Origin: Desulforapulum autotrophicum HRM2
GTDB lineage: Bacteria > Desulfobacterota > Desulfobacteria > Desulfobacterales > Desulfobacteraceae
DNA length: 64,000 bases
NCBI RefSeq assembly: GCF_000020365.1
Contig: NC_012108.1
Coordinates: forward strand, 4,720,001 to 4,784,000
Direction: 5' to 3'
This document shows positions 16,708 through 26,395 of this stretch, piece by piece (within the stretch, counting starts at the first letter, position 1; the number at the start of each line of letters is the position of its first letter). The translations under genes and the position numbers were made by a program. The notes under the pieces were generated by a model, which saw only the letters and a list, made by a program, of their open reading frames with translations, had not been told where the DNA came from and ran no database searches.

Positions 16708-17496
16708 ATGGAAGCCCTTGCAAACCTGAAAGAACTTGGATTTTCCCAGTATGAAGCCGCATGTTACATGGCGCTCCTCACCGATCACCCGGTAAATGGT
16801 TCAAGGCTGAGCGCCCTTTCAAACATTGCCAGGTCTCGAATCTATGACGTGCTCAGGAGCATGATGGCAAAGGGGTTTGTTATTGAGGCAAGTAAGGGGC
16901 AGTATGTTCCCCTTCCCCCGGACCAGTTGAGCTTCCGGCTTAAAACCCGGTTCAAGGAGAACCTCCGGGCATTTGAAAACGAGGTTGCAAGGGTGTTTCG
17001 CAGGACAGAATGCGAATACATATGGACCCTTGCCGGTTATGATACGATAATGGCAAAGGCGAGGGAAATGATCAACACCGCTGAAATAGAAATTTACACA
17101 AGGCTCTTTCCAGGCGAAGCCCGGATCCTTTCAGCAGACCTTGAAAATGCCTCCGGTCGCGGTGTCAATATCCGCTACATTGCCATGGGCGATACCCCCA
17201 CAACCTTTGAGGTCCAGGTGGCCCACCCAGACCAGGCAGAGCTTATTAAAAAAATAGGCGGGGCTTCGTTTGACCTGATCAAGGACAAAAATGAGGCCCT
17301 TGTGGGGGTCTTTGCGACGGACGACCTGGACAATTCATCGATCAACTGGACCCGGAACCCCTGGTTCATCACCACGAACCGCGACAGCCTTCGCCATGAT
17401 TTTTACCACTGTTTCCTGAAAAAAATCCACGAGGATAATCAGTTGCTGAACGACCAGGAAAAAAAAATCTACAACATCATAAAAAACGACAATTGA
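16708..17496 (+). CDS. TrmB-family transcriptional regulator
   Basis: This 262-residue protein has an N-terminal winged HTH (LKELGFSQYEAACYMALL, then RLSALSNIARSRIYDVLRSM), the mark of TrmB regulators. A coiled linker and a phospholipase D-like effector-binding domain follow. TrmB proteins usually sense sugars in archaea, but the bacterial ones often sit beside metabolic operons. The downstream aminotransferase starts 17 bases after its stop. It probably regulates that gene and itself through the operator at its own promoter. Confidence 0.85.
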   Translation: MEALANLKELGFSQYEAACYMALLTDHPVNGSRLSALSNIARSRIYDVLRSMMAKGFVIEASKGQYVPLPPDQLSFRLKTRFKENLRAFENEVARVFRRTECEYIWTLAGYDTIMAKAREMINTAEIEIYTRLFPGEARILSADLENASGRGVNIRYIAMGDTPTTFEVQVAHPDQAELIKKIGGASFDLIKDKNEALVGVFATDDLDNSSINWTRNPWFITTNRDSLRHDFYHCFLKKIHEDNQLLNDQEKKIYNIIKNDN

Positions 17497-17513
17497 CAAT
17501 CAGGGAGATGGTC

Positions 17514-18821
17514 ATGGAAACAATGGAAACCACAAAAACACCAGACATGCCAGAGACAAGCTGCTTGCCCCCAGGATTTTCAGAGACCGCCGACCAAGGC
17601 ATTATTGATTCTGAAGATCGGTTCGGGGCCCACCACTATGAACGAATCGCCATGGTCGCACGAAGGGCTAAGGGGTGCTGGATCTATGACCAGAACAACA
17701 ACCGCTATCTGGACTGCCTTGCAGCCTATTCCGCAGCCAACCCCGGCCATCACCATCCGGTCATTGCCAAGGCCGTCATGGATGCCGTCCAGGGTGGATA
17801 TGCATCGGTCCTCTCCAACGTGGTTTACACGGACGCCCTTGGCATATTCCTCAAAAAAATGGGCCAGTTTGCCCCCCAGATGGCACCAAGGTTTGGCAAC
17901 AACGGCAACAAGGTGCTGCCCAAAAACGGTGGCGTGGAAAGCGTTGAAACCGCCATCAAAGCCATGCGCTACTATGGATACAAACAAAAGGGCATCAAAG
18001 ACGGACACCAGGAAATAATTGTATTTAACAACAATTTTCACGGCAGGACAATTTCAGTGGTCTCTTTTTCCACCTCTGAAAAATACCGCCAGGGATTCGG
18101 CCCCCTGACTCCTGGATTTGTGAGCGTTCCCTTTGGCGATATCCAGGCCGTTGAAAGGGCCATAAACAAGAACACCTGCGGCATCCTTGTGGAGCCCATC
18201 CAGGGTGAGGGAGGCATCAGAATCCCCCCCAAGGGATTTTTGGCCGGACTACGAAAGGTCTGCGACGATAAAAACCTGCTTCTGGTGTGTGACGAAATCC
18301 AGGTGGGCCTGGGTCGAACGGGCAGACGGTTCTGCTTTGAACACGACAACATTGTTCCAGACGGTGTCATCCTCGGCAAGGCACTATCAGGAGGCCTCGT
18401 CCCCCTTTCCGTGTTCATCACCAACGCCCATATCATGGATCTTGTGTTCAGCAAGGGCTCGGACGGCTCCACCTTCGGCGGCTACCCCCTGGCCTGTGTT
18501 GCCGGCACAGCCGGTCTCAAGGTATTTGAGGACGAGGCCCTTGACCGCCGCTCCAGGAAAAAGGGAGATATTCTAAAACAACGAATCCTGACCATTGCCC
18601 ATGCCTCCCCCCATGTTAAGGAGGTCCGGGGCAAGGGACTGTTCATCGGAATCGAGGTAAAGAACGGCAATGCCATGGCGTTCTGCAGACAGCTTCTCGA
18701 CCTTGGCATCATTGTCAACGACAGCCACGGCCATACCATCCGGATCTCCCCCCCCCTTGTGATCAATGACCAGGAGCTCGATTTTCTGGTGGAAAGACTT
18801 GAACGGGTGCTTGTGGGTTAG
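17514..18821 (+). CDS. Class III PLP-dependent aminotransferase, ornithine-oxoacid type
   Basis: This aminotransferase has the ornithine aminotransferase look: HHYERIAMVARRAKG near the N-terminus, FHGRTISVVSFST, CDEIQVGLGRTG, and GKALSGGLVPLS with the PLP lysine. Its likely role is ornithine to glutamate semialdehyde conversion, or a related lysine/4-aminobutyrate reaction. The ATG at 17514 is chosen (435 residues) because CAGGGAG lies six bases upstream. TTG 17493 and ATG 17508 are also in frame. It is operonic with the TrmB regulator. An N-terminal extension rich in Thr and Pro is unusual. Confidence 0.85.
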   Translation: METMETTKTPDMPETSCLPPGFSETADQGIIDSEDRFGAHHYERIAMVARRAKGCWIYDQNNNRYLDCLAAYSAANPGHHHPVIAKAVMDAVQGGYASVLSNVVYTDALGIFLKKMGQFAPQMAPRFGNNGNKVLPKNGGVESVETAIKAMRYYGYKQKGIKDGHQEIIVFNNNFHGRTISVVSFSTSEKYRQGFGPLTPGFVSVPFGDIQAVERAINKNTCGILVEPIQGEGGIRIPPKGFLAGLRKVCDDKNLLLVCDEIQVGLGRTGRRFCFEHDNIVPDGVILGKALSGGLVPLSVFITNAHIMDLVFSKGSDGSTFGGYPLACVAGTAGLKVFEDEALDRRSRKKGDILKQRILTIAHASPHVKEVRGKGLFIGIEVKNGNAMAFCRQLLDLGIIVNDSHGHTIRISPPLVINDQELDFLVERLERVLVG

Positions 18822-18826
18822 GGGCC

Positions 18827-19576
18827 TTAGGTATGGAGCCGGACACCATTCTCCGCAAGAAAATCCTGCATGGCCTTTCTGGGCATGATGTCGGTAAAAA
18901 GTTCATCTATGTCCGCCACATGGCCCAGGCGAACCATGGCCTCCCTGCCGAACTTTGTGTGATCAGCCACCAGCATCACCTTGGATGAATTGTGAATGAT
19001 TGCCTTGGCCACCTGGACCTCCTGGTAGTCAAAATCCAGGAGGTCCCCATTGGGAGCAATGCCACTGATGCCGATGATGCCGAAATCCGTCCTGAACTGA
19101 CGAATAAACTCAAGGGTGGCATGGCCTGTGATGCCCCGGTCCCGGTGCCTCACCACCCCGCCAGCCATGTAAATTTCAATATCGGGATTCTGGCTCAGAA
19201 TAACGGCCACGTTAAGGTTGTTGGTAATGACCCTCAACCCGTCTTTCTTCAAAAGTTCCCTTGCCACCTCCTCGGTGGTGGTGCCGATGTTGATAAACAC
19301 TGAGGCCCGTGACGGAATCCGCTCTGCCACCCTTGAGGCGATGATCTGTTTTTCCTCCCGGCACAGAACCTGACGGGTGGCGTAACCGATATTTTCAACG
19401 CTTGTGGCAAGCCCTGCTCCCCCATGGTATCGCCGGACCAGCCCCTCTTTGCTCAACAGGTTGATATCCCGTCGTATGGTCTGGGGGGTCACCTTGAAGT
19501 CCGTGGCAAGGTCCTCAATGGATACATACCCCAAGGCCTGAACCCGTTCAACAATTTTGGCCTGCCGTTTCTGCAT
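18827..19576 (-). CDS. glpR: DeoR-family repressor, GlpR-like
   Basis: This 249-residue protein has a DeoR-type HTH at residues 17-40 (VSIEDLATDFKVTPQTIRRD). The sugar-phosphate-binding domain has FINIGTTTEEVARELL and VADHTKFGREAMVRLG. DeoR repressors bind phosphorylated intermediates. The nearby glpA and glpB genes point to glycerol-3-phosphate as its effector. It is transcribed with the nuclease gene upstream of it (12-base gap), away from glpAB. Confidence 0.82.
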   Translation of the reverse strand: MQKRQAKIVERVQALGYVSIEDLATDFKVTPQTIRRDINLLSKEGLVRRYHGGAGLATSVENIGYATRQVLCREEKQIIASRVAERIPSRASVFINIGTTTEEVARELLKKDGLRVITNNLNVAVILSQNPDIEIYMAGGVVRHRDRGITGHATLEFIRQFRTDFGIIGISGIAPNGDLLDFDYQEVQVAKAIIHNSSKVMLVADHTKFGREAMVRLGHVADIDELFTDIMPRKAMQDFLAENGVRLHT

Positions 19577-19588
19577 CTGTTCTTTTCC

Positions 19589-21166
19589 TTATACCTCGAT
19601 TTTCTGGCCCGCCTTGGGTACCACGGCCTTGAAGCCTTCCTGACCCAGTCGATCGGCAAACTTGAGGGAGGCCTGTTCTTCCCCGTGGACCACGGCAATC
19701 TTTTTAACCTTGAGGTTTGATGTCTTGAGGAATCGCATCATCTCCTCCCGGTCGGCATGGGCACTGAAACCGTTCAGGGGAACGACATTGGCCTTCAGGG
19801 GATACTCCTTACCCAGAATCTTCACCACCGGAGCCTCACCCTTTCCACCCCCATCACGATAGGCCTTGCCAAGGTCAAGGATCCGCCTGCCCAGGGTGTT
19901 TTCGGCCATGAACCCTACGATGAGGATGGTGTTGACCGGGTTGTGAATGCGATACCTGAGATGGTGAAGGATGCGCCCAGCCTCACACATGCCCGCGGCG
20001 GAAATCACGATACACGGTTCAGGTTTTCGCATTAAATCCATTGATTCGTCCACGGAAGAGACAAAATCGACCCCGTCAAAACAAAAGGGGTTGAGCTTGT
20101 GTTCAAGAAAGGTTTTATGGGTTTCCTGGTCGTAGAGTTCAGGATGTTCAACAAACACCTTGGTCAGACCCGAGGCAAGGGGGCTGTCCACATACACGGG
20201 AATCCTGGGCACCACCCCCTGTTCGTAAAGTTCATGGATCACGTAGAGGATCTGCTGGGTCCGGCCCAGGGCAAATGCGGGAATCACAACCGACCCCTTG
20301 CGCTGGATGGCAAGGTTGAGCTCCTGGGCCATGCGCGCATTGAGGTCCTGGGAACTCTCATGGACACGATCGCCATAGGTGCTCTCCATGATCAACAGAT
20401 CAATTTCCCTGTCCTCCTCTCTAAAGTCAAGGCAGGGATTTTTCAGGATGGGCATGTCAAACCGGCCAAGATCACCCGTATAGCAAACCGTCCGCCGGTC
20501 CTTTCCCTGCCCGTAATGGATGATGCTGATGGCAGACCCCAGGATATGGCCGGCCTCGTAAAAGGTACAGGTCATATCCTTTCCAATGGTTATGGGGGTC
20601 CGGTAGGGATTACCTGAAAAGAAACCAAGGGAAAACCTGGCATCAGCCTCCCGGTAAAGGGGCTCCACCCGGGTCAAATTGTGACGATCGGCAATCTCAC
20701 TGATGGCCGCCCGGTTGAGTTTGTTTCTTCCCGACTTTAAAAGTTTTCTGACCTGCTGGGCTTCCCGGTTTGAAAGGTCATCGGCCACACCTTTCTTTCC
20801 GTGGGTGGCAAGGGCTGAACGGGCGTTCTTATAGTTGAGATAATCGGCGTCGGATTCCTGGATATGGGCCGAATCGGGCAGCAGAAAATTGCACACATCC
20901 TGGGTGGCACGGGTGGTGACAACCTGCCCCTTGAAATCTTCCTTCACAAGCAGGGGAATTCGGCCTGAATGGTCAATATGGGCATGGGAAAGCACCACAT
21001 TGGTAATGGTTGCCGGATTAATCGGCATACTGGTGTTCTTTTCCCAGGTTTCCTTTCGTCTGCCCTGGAACAGTCCGCAGTCAAGCAAAATACGATCATG
21101 TCCGGTGTCGATCATGTGCATGGAACCGGTCACTTCCCTTACAGCTCCGAAAAAAGATAGATCCAT
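19589..21166 (-). CDS. Beta-CASP metallo-beta-lactamase RNA nuclease
   Basis: The ATG at 21166 gives 525 residues. The metal site SHAHIDHSGR is the HxHxDH motif. The beta-CASP insertion and C-terminal motifs follow, with GFSAHADREEM (motif B/C region) and a final KKIAVVHGEE block. The family (YSH1/CPSF-like, COG1236) processes RNA. The protein starts MDLSFFGAVREVTGSMHMID, typical of this group. It lies between glpR and glpA but has no evident link to glycerol metabolism. Confidence 0.88.
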   Translation of the reverse strand: MDLSFFGAVREVTGSMHMIDTGHDRILLDCGLFQGRRKETWEKNTSMPINPATITNVVLSHAHIDHSGRIPLLVKEDFKGQVVTTRATQDVCNFLLPDSAHIQESDADYLNYKNARSALATHGKKGVADDLSNREAQQVRKLLKSGRNKLNRAAISEIADRHNLTRVEPLYREADARFSLGFFSGNPYRTPITIGKDMTCTFYEAGHILGSAISIIHYGQGKDRRTVCYTGDLGRFDMPILKNPCLDFREEDREIDLLIMESTYGDRVHESSQDLNARMAQELNLAIQRKGSVVIPAFALGRTQQILYVIHELYEQGVVPRIPVYVDSPLASGLTKVFVEHPELYDQETHKTFLEHKLNPFCFDGVDFVSSVDESMDLMRKPEPCIVISAAGMCEAGRILHHLRYRIHNPVNTILIVGFMAENTLGRRILDLGKAYRDGGGKGEAPVVKILGKEYPLKANVVPLNGFSAHADREEMMRFLKTSNLKVKKIAVVHGEEQASLKFADRLGQEGFKAVVPKAGQKIEV

Positions 21167-21286
21167 GAATCCCCCTTCAATGTTGAAAACCGAAAATTTA
21201 TGGTTACAAAGCGAACAAACACAGGTTGAAAAAGCAATATTCAAGTGCTAATGTCAGTATATGTCAACTTTTTTATGGAGGCAAGT

Positions 21287-22864
21287 GTGGAAACTGAAGT
21301 TCTAATTATCGGCGGCGGTGCCACAGGAACGGGGATTGCCAGAGATCTTGCCCTCCGGGGCATCCGATCGATTGTGGTTGAGAAGGGGGATATCAACGCA
21401 GGGGCTTCGGGCGGAAATCACGGATTGCTCCACAGCGGCGCACGCTATGTTTCCAATGACGCCGGAAGTGCCCGGGAATGCATGGAAGAGGCGGATATTC
21501 TGAGGCAGACAGCCCCCCACTGCATTGACGACTGCGGCGGGCTCTTTGCGGCCGTCCAGGGCGACGATGAAAACTATGTGGCGGATTTTCCGAACTTCTG
21601 TGAAAAAGCCGGCCTTGACACCACGGCCATCCCCCCGGAGGCGGCCCGTGAAATGGAACCGTTGCTGGCAGACGAAACCATTGCCGCCTTTAGGGTCAGG
21701 GACGGTGCCATTGATCCGTTCATGCTCTCCCTGGAAAACATGGCCCATGCCCGGGCCCTGGGCGCAACGCTTCTCTGCCATACCCAGGTGGTTGGCTTTG
21801 AACGGCAGAACCATTGCATTACAAAGGTTTGGCTTGAAAAAACCGGTACAGGCGAACGCTTCAGCGTGGAACCCCGGCAGATCATCAATGCCACGGGTGC
21901 CTGGGCCGGAAAAGTTGCCGCCCTTGCCGGTGCAACCACCCACGTTCTCTACTCCATGGGAACCCTCCTCGTCACCCAGTCCAGAATGACACAGGGGGTC
22001 ATCAACCGCCTCAGACCCCCGTCTGACGCAGACATTCTTGTCCCTGGAGGAACGGTGTCCATCCTTGGCACCACCTCGGTACGTGTGGATGATCCGGACA
22101 GGATCAGACCCACCGTGGCCGAGACCAACCTCATTGTCGAACAGGGATCAAAAATGATTCCAAGCCTGGAGCAAACCCGTTACATACGCGCCTACTCAGG
22201 AGTTCGCCCCCTGGTCAGCCAGAGTTCAGGCGTTGGAGACGACAGAACAGTTAGCCGGGGGTTTGTTCTTCTTGACCATGCATCGGACAACCTTGACAAC
22301 TTTGCCACCATCACCGGGGGCAAGCTCACCACCTTCCGGCTCATGGCCGAAAAAACAGCAAATCTTGTGGCCGCAAGGCTTGGGAACAAGACCCCCTGCA
22401 CAACAAAAACAGCGCCCCTGCCATCCACCCTTGACGGCAAATGGACCGAACCCGGCATCGCTCCCAGCGTCTGGTTTGCCAAACCTGCCGGAAAAAAGGA
22501 CAAAATTCTGTGTGAGTGTGAAATGATCCCGGAAAGCACCATTGATGCCATAGCCACAGCCCTGAGAAACAGCAATGAGACACCGAACCTGCTCACCATC
22601 GGACGAAGAAGCCGCCTGGGCAAAGGGCCCTGCCAGGGTGCATTCTGCAGCACCCGGGTCCTTGCCCACATGTACAACCAAGGAGCGCTGTCCGGCCCCG
22701 GCGGCGTTGACGATATAAAGGCATTTCTTGACGAACGCTGGAAGGGTCAGCAGGCCATCTTCTGGGGGGACCAGCTGGTCCAGGCTGAACTCACCGAAGC
22801 CATGCATTGCGGACTGTTTGACCTTGAACTTGCACAACCAGGAGACCACGGCCATGATCATTAA
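21287..22864 (+). CDS. glpA: Anaerobic glycerol-3-phosphate dehydrogenase subunit A
   Basis: This FAD flavoprotein has the motif LIIGGGATGTGIARDLALRG at its start. GASGGNHGLLHSGARY follows, as in GlpA/GlpD. The C-terminal part has a BFD-like [2Fe-2S] site (CECEMIP, later GPCQGAFC). It oxidises glycerol-3-phosphate to dihydroxyacetone phosphate and passes electrons toward quinone. A GTG start at 21287 is preferred because GGAGG lies five bases upstream; ATG 21275 and GTG 21245 are in frame. It overlaps glpB by 11 bases. No glpC gene follows. Confidence 0.9.
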   Translation: METEVLIIGGGATGTGIARDLALRGIRSIVVEKGDINAGASGGNHGLLHSGARYVSNDAGSARECMEEADILRQTAPHCIDDCGGLFAAVQGDDENYVADFPNFCEKAGLDTTAIPPEAAREMEPLLADETIAAFRVRDGAIDPFMLSLENMAHARALGATLLCHTQVVGFERQNHCITKVWLEKTGTGERFSVEPRQIINATGAWAGKVAALAGATTHVLYSMGTLLVTQSRMTQGVINRLRPPSDADILVPGGTVSILGTTSVRVDDPDRIRPTVAETNLIVEQGSKMIPSLEQTRYIRAYSGVRPLVSQSSGVGDDRTVSRGFVLLDHASDNLDNFATITGGKLTTFRLMAEKTANLVAARLGNKTPCTTKTAPLPSTLDGKWTEPGIAPSVWFAKPAGKKDKILCECEMIPESTIDAIATALRNSNETPNLLTIGRRSRLGKGPCQGAFCSTRVLAHMYNQGALSGPGGVDDIKAFLDERWKGQQAIFWGDQLVQAELTEAMHCGLFDLELAQPGDHGHDH

Positions 22865-24158
22865 CACCCCAGCCCCCATGGAAACCTCAACCATTAAAGC
22901 CGACCTTGCCGTCATCGGTGCCGGCATGACCGGTATGGCAGCAGCCCTCTTTGCCGTTAACCGAAAGATTTCAACCGCACTGGTGGGTCAGCATTCTGCC
23001 ATGAATTTTGCAAGCGGGATCATGGATCTCATGGGCGTGCACCCGGCTGGCCAACAATGGGACGATCCCTGGAAGGCCATTGACCAGGTACGTTACGACC
23101 TGCCGGACCACCCCTTCGCAAAGGTAGAAAATACCCTGATTAAAGAGTCCCTGGAAGAGGTGTCGAACTTTCTTGAAGGCAAGCTCCCCTACCGGCGATC
23201 CATGGGAACGAACGTCACCCTTGTCACCTCCGTGGGTACCCCTAAAAAAACATACATGGTCCCCAAAACCATGTGGAACGGCGTGAAGGCCCTTGAGAAA
23301 AAAGCCCCCACACTGATACTTGATTTCACGGGCATGAAACTATTCAGTGCACGTCAGATCGCATCCTCCCTTGAAAAAATATGGCCGGGCTTACGATCCA
23401 AAACCATTGACTTTCCAAAATCCGAACTTCTGGAAGAACTCCACCCCGAGCATGTGGCAAGAGTCCTTGACCTTTCGGCAAACCGGGTAGCGCTTGCACG
23501 CCGGATAAAACCCCTTGTGAAAGATGTTGAATACATCGGTTTTCCAGCCCTTCTTGGCATGTACAAATCCGTTGAGACCGTGGCCGAGCTTGAGACCCTC
23601 CTGGGAAGACCCATATTTGAAATCCCCACCCCGCCAGTGTCTGTGCCGGGCATAAGGCTCCAGGAGGCCATGATCAACGGCCTTGGGATCAACAAGATTT
23701 TTTACAGCCTCTCGACCATGGCAACCAAAGTAACAAGAACAGATGGCAAAGAGTTCATCACCACCATAAAGGGCAACAACGGCAACCAGACCATTGTCTC
23801 AAAGGCCGTTCTCCTGGCAACGGGCCGCTTCCTTGGCAAGGGACTTGTGGCCGGTCGCAGGGGTATTTGTGAACCCCTTATGAATCTTTTTGTAACCCAG
23901 CCTGAATCCCGCGATGGATGGCACAGAACAAGTCTGTTCGATCCCAAGGGACACCCGGTAAACCGGGCCGGAATCCAGACTGATTCAGCGTTCAGACCCC
24001 TTACCTCTTCAGGAGAACCGGTTCTGGACGGTCTTTACGTGGCAGGCTCCATCCTGGCCGGTTCAGACTGGATGCGCATGAAATGCGGATCAGGTGTTGC
24101 CATTGCCACCGCCCTTGCCGCTGTCAAGGCCATTGAAACGGCAGGGACCGAAAAATGA
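22854..24158 (+). CDS. glpB: Anaerobic glycerol-3-phosphate dehydrogenase subunit B
   Basis: The ATG at 22854 gives 434 residues with AGGAGA upstream. An FAD-binding fold lies near residues 18-45 (LAVIGAGMTGMAAALFAVN). The C-terminus is GlpB-like, VAGSILAGSDWMRMKCGSGV. GlpB links the GlpA catalytic subunit to the membrane Fe-S subunit. A terminator-like hairpin follows it at 24217, so the operon ends without a glpC gene. Confidence 0.88.
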   Translation: MIINTPAPMETSTIKADLAVIGAGMTGMAAALFAVNRKISTALVGQHSAMNFASGIMDLMGVHPAGQQWDDPWKAIDQVRYDLPDHPFAKVENTLIKESLEEVSNFLEGKLPYRRSMGTNVTLVTSVGTPKKTYMVPKTMWNGVKALEKKAPTLILDFTGMKLFSARQIASSLEKIWPGLRSKTIDFPKSELLEELHPEHVARVLDLSANRVALARRIKPLVKDVEYIGFPALLGMYKSVETVAELETLLGRPIFEIPTPPVSVPGIRLQEAMINGLGINKIFYSLSTMATKVTRTDGKEFITTIKGNNGNQTIVSKAVLLATGRFLGKGLVAGRRGICEPLMNLFVTQPESRDGWHRTSLFDPKGHPVNRAGIQTDSAFRPLTSSGEPVLDGLYVAGSILAGSDWMRMKCGSGVAIATALAAVKAIETAGTEK

Positions 24159-24216
24159 GACCTTGCTTTCTATGGTAAAAATGGGTAAAAGGTAGGGTGT
24201 TACAAACATTATGAAT

Positions 24217-24259
24217 AAAAAGGACAACAACAGCTCCTCTGGACCTGGTGCCCTTTTTT
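24217..24259. terminator. Terminator-like hairpin after glpB
   Basis: AAAAAGG at 24217 pairs with CCTTTTT at 24252-24258. Inside, CAG-TCC pairs with GGA-CTG. The stem ends in a T run on the plus strand and an A run on the other side, so it could work in both directions. Confidence 0.6.
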
Positions 24260-24354
24260 AATCGACCTGTTTACCCAGGCACTAATATAGCCGGCTCGGA
24301 CTGCTCTTTCCAGGAGTTGTCCCGGGAAAAGGCACTCAAAGGAAACCCCCAGTA

Positions 24355-25968
24355 TTGATACGCTTTTTCTCTTCCTTGATAAAAAGACTCTTCCGACAAG
24401 AACCACCCAAGCCCACTGAACCTGTCATTCGGAAAAAACAACCACCCGGGGATGATACATCCATCCCAACCAGAAAAAAAACAGAAACGTCCCAACCACA
24501 GTCTCCTGAAACCCGTCACTCCCCCCCCATAGAGACCGGCCCCGGGGAAAAGGTCCGACCTGGAGACGGGGTGCGACCCCACAAAAAACGTGAACCCTGG
24601 ACCCTGGACCATTTCCAGGTTCCCACCCAGGAGGGAAAGACCCGATTCCATGATCTTGACCTTCCCCTGGGACTGATGCACGCCATTTCAGATGAAAACT
24701 TTCAATACTGTATGCCGGTCCAGGCAGAGGTGCTTCCCCACACCCTCATGGGTAAGGACGCAACAGCCAAGGCCCAGACAGGTACAGGCAAGAGCGCTGC
24801 TTTTCTCGTAACCATCATTGCACGCCTCATGAAAAACCCCACCAGGGGGAAAAGGGAAAAGGGAACGCCCAGGGCCTTGATCATTGAACCCACACGGGAG
24901 CTTGTCCTCCAGATCGAAAAAGATGCAAAGGCCCTGACCCTCTACACCCCCCTTCGAACCGTATCCGTGTTCGGCGGCATGGATTACAAACGCCAGCAGG
25001 ACCAACTCGCCTCGGCCCATGTGGACATCATCGCAGCAACACCTGGCCGGCTCATGGATTTCATGCGCCAGAAGCTTATCAACCTGGGCAAAATTGAGAT
25101 CCTTGTCATTGACGAGGCAGACCGACTGCTGGACATGGGATTCATCCCGGACATGCGAAATATCATTTACAATACCCCCCACAAAAAAGAGCGGCAGACC
25201 CTGTTCTTTTCCGCCACCCTTGCCCCTGAGATTTTGCGGATGGCCAACCAATGGACCGTTGACCCTGCAGTTGTGGAAATTGACCCGGACAAGACTGCGG
25301 CGGATTCCATCAACCAGAAAGTTTTCATTGTCACGGAAGACCAAAAATTCCCCCTGCTCTACAACCTCATCTCCGGGGAAAAACTTGAACGGGTCATCCT
25401 CTTTGTCAACATGCGAAGCACCACCCGAAGAATCGCCCAGCGTCTGGTTCAATTCGACATCTCAAGCGAAATTCTCTCAGGAGAGGTTTCCCAGAAACAG
25501 CGCATCCGAACCCTTGATGATTTCAGAAATGGCAAGGTAAGGGTTCTTGTGGCAACGGATGTGGCTGCACGGGGACTTCATATTGAAGGGGTCAGCCACG
25601 TGATCAACTATGACCTTCCCCAGGACCCTGAGCACTATATACATCGCATCGGACGCACGGGAAGGGCCGGGGCTGAAGGAATTTCCGTCAGTTTTGCCGA
25701 TGAGATGAGCTCATTCCAAATTCCCGACATCGAAGCGGTGCTCGGCAACAAGCTTGAGTGTGAGTATCCCGATGACGCCATGCTTGCGCCGCTTCCAAAA
25801 CCTAAACGAAGAATCCCCCCCAAACCAGACACCCGGCCCCCCCAGAAAAAAAACCGCAGCTCCAGATCAAACAGCCGCCCCCGATCCAAGGGAACCCCGG
25901 GCCCCAAGGGCAGCTCCAGACAGAGAAACCCCAGGAACGCTCCTAAAAAGGAGTCTTCCCAGCGTTGA
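24355..25968 (+). CDS. DEAD-box RNA helicase, RhlB-like
   Basis: This 537-residue protein has a basic Pro-rich N-terminal extension of about 85 residues. The helicase core shows AQTGTGKSAAF (motif I), PTRELVLQ (Ia), DEADRLLDMGF (II), SATL (III) and HRIGRTGRAG (VI). A basic Pro/Arg/Lys-rich tail of about 60 residues follows, as in RNA-binding helicases. The start is a TTG (MIRFFSSLIKRLF), weakly supported by AAAGGA upstream. It probably takes part in RNA unwinding or decay. Confidence 0.9.
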   Translation: MIRFFSSLIKRLFRQEPPKPTEPVIRKKQPPGDDTSIPTRKKTETSQPQSPETRHSPPIETGPGEKVRPGDGVRPHKKREPWTLDHFQVPTQEGKTRFHDLDLPLGLMHAISDENFQYCMPVQAEVLPHTLMGKDATAKAQTGTGKSAAFLVTIIARLMKNPTRGKREKGTPRALIIEPTRELVLQIEKDAKALTLYTPLRTVSVFGGMDYKRQQDQLASAHVDIIAATPGRLMDFMRQKLINLGKIEILVIDEADRLLDMGFIPDMRNIIYNTPHKKERQTLFFSATLAPEILRMANQWTVDPAVVEIDPDKTAADSINQKVFIVTEDQKFPLLYNLISGEKLERVILFVNMRSTTRRIAQRLVQFDISSEILSGEVSQKQRIRTLDDFRNGKVRVLVATDVAARGLHIEGVSHVINYDLPQDPEHYIHRIGRTGRAGAEGISVSFADEMSSFQIPDIEAVLGNKLECEYPDDAMLAPLPKPKRRIPPKPDTRPPQKKNRSSRSNSRPRSKGTPGPKGSSRQRNPRNAPKKESSQR

Positions 25969-26041
25969 CACATCAAGGACAGATATTGTACAAGAATGAA
26001 TTAAATCTGCATTAGACTTTTAGAAAAGGAGCAACATTAGC

Positions 26042-26395
26042 ATGTTTGGTTTGGGAATGCCTGAAATCCTACTTATATTGGCCATTGCCCTCATGGTGAT
26101 CGGCCCCAAAAAACTGCCTGAACTTGCCAAAACTCTTGGCCGGGCCATGGGAGAGTTCAAGAAGGCTGCCCAGGATTTCAAGCGAAGCATTGACTTGGAG
26201 GAGACGGCCAGAAAATTTGAAGCACCCGCAAAAAGCATCAGGGAAACCATCAAGGAAGCCACCCCCTCCCCTGAAGAAAACCCGGCAGCCACTCCAGAGG
26301 CAGTCACCCCTGCCGACCAGGCGCCATCGCCAGACAAAGGGGACAATACCCCCCATGGCAACCAAACCAGCAACGGTGATGGGGCAAAAAATTGA
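26042..26395 (+). CDS. Sec-independent translocase subunit TatA/TatB
   Basis: This 117-residue protein starts MFGLGMPEILLILAIALMVI, a short transmembrane segment. GPKKLPELAKTLGRAMGEFK forms the amphipathic helix, and an acidic Pro/Thr-rich tail follows. The Gly-Met-Pro-Glu N-terminus and the longer tail fit the TatB type, but deltaproteobacterial TatA and TatB are hard to tell apart. It overlaps tatC by four bases, so the two form an operon exporting folded redox proteins. Confidence 0.9.
   Translation: MFGLGMPEILLILAIALMVIGPKKLPELAKTLGRAMGEFKKAAQDFKRSIDLEETARKFEAPAKSIRETIKEATPSPEENPAATPEAVTPADQAPSPDKGDNTPHGNQTSNGDGAKN

Noticed and set aside
21190-21275. GlpR operator near GCGAACA ahead of glpA
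   Set aside because: Only a half-site-like match (GCGAACA) is visible; not enough to call a site.
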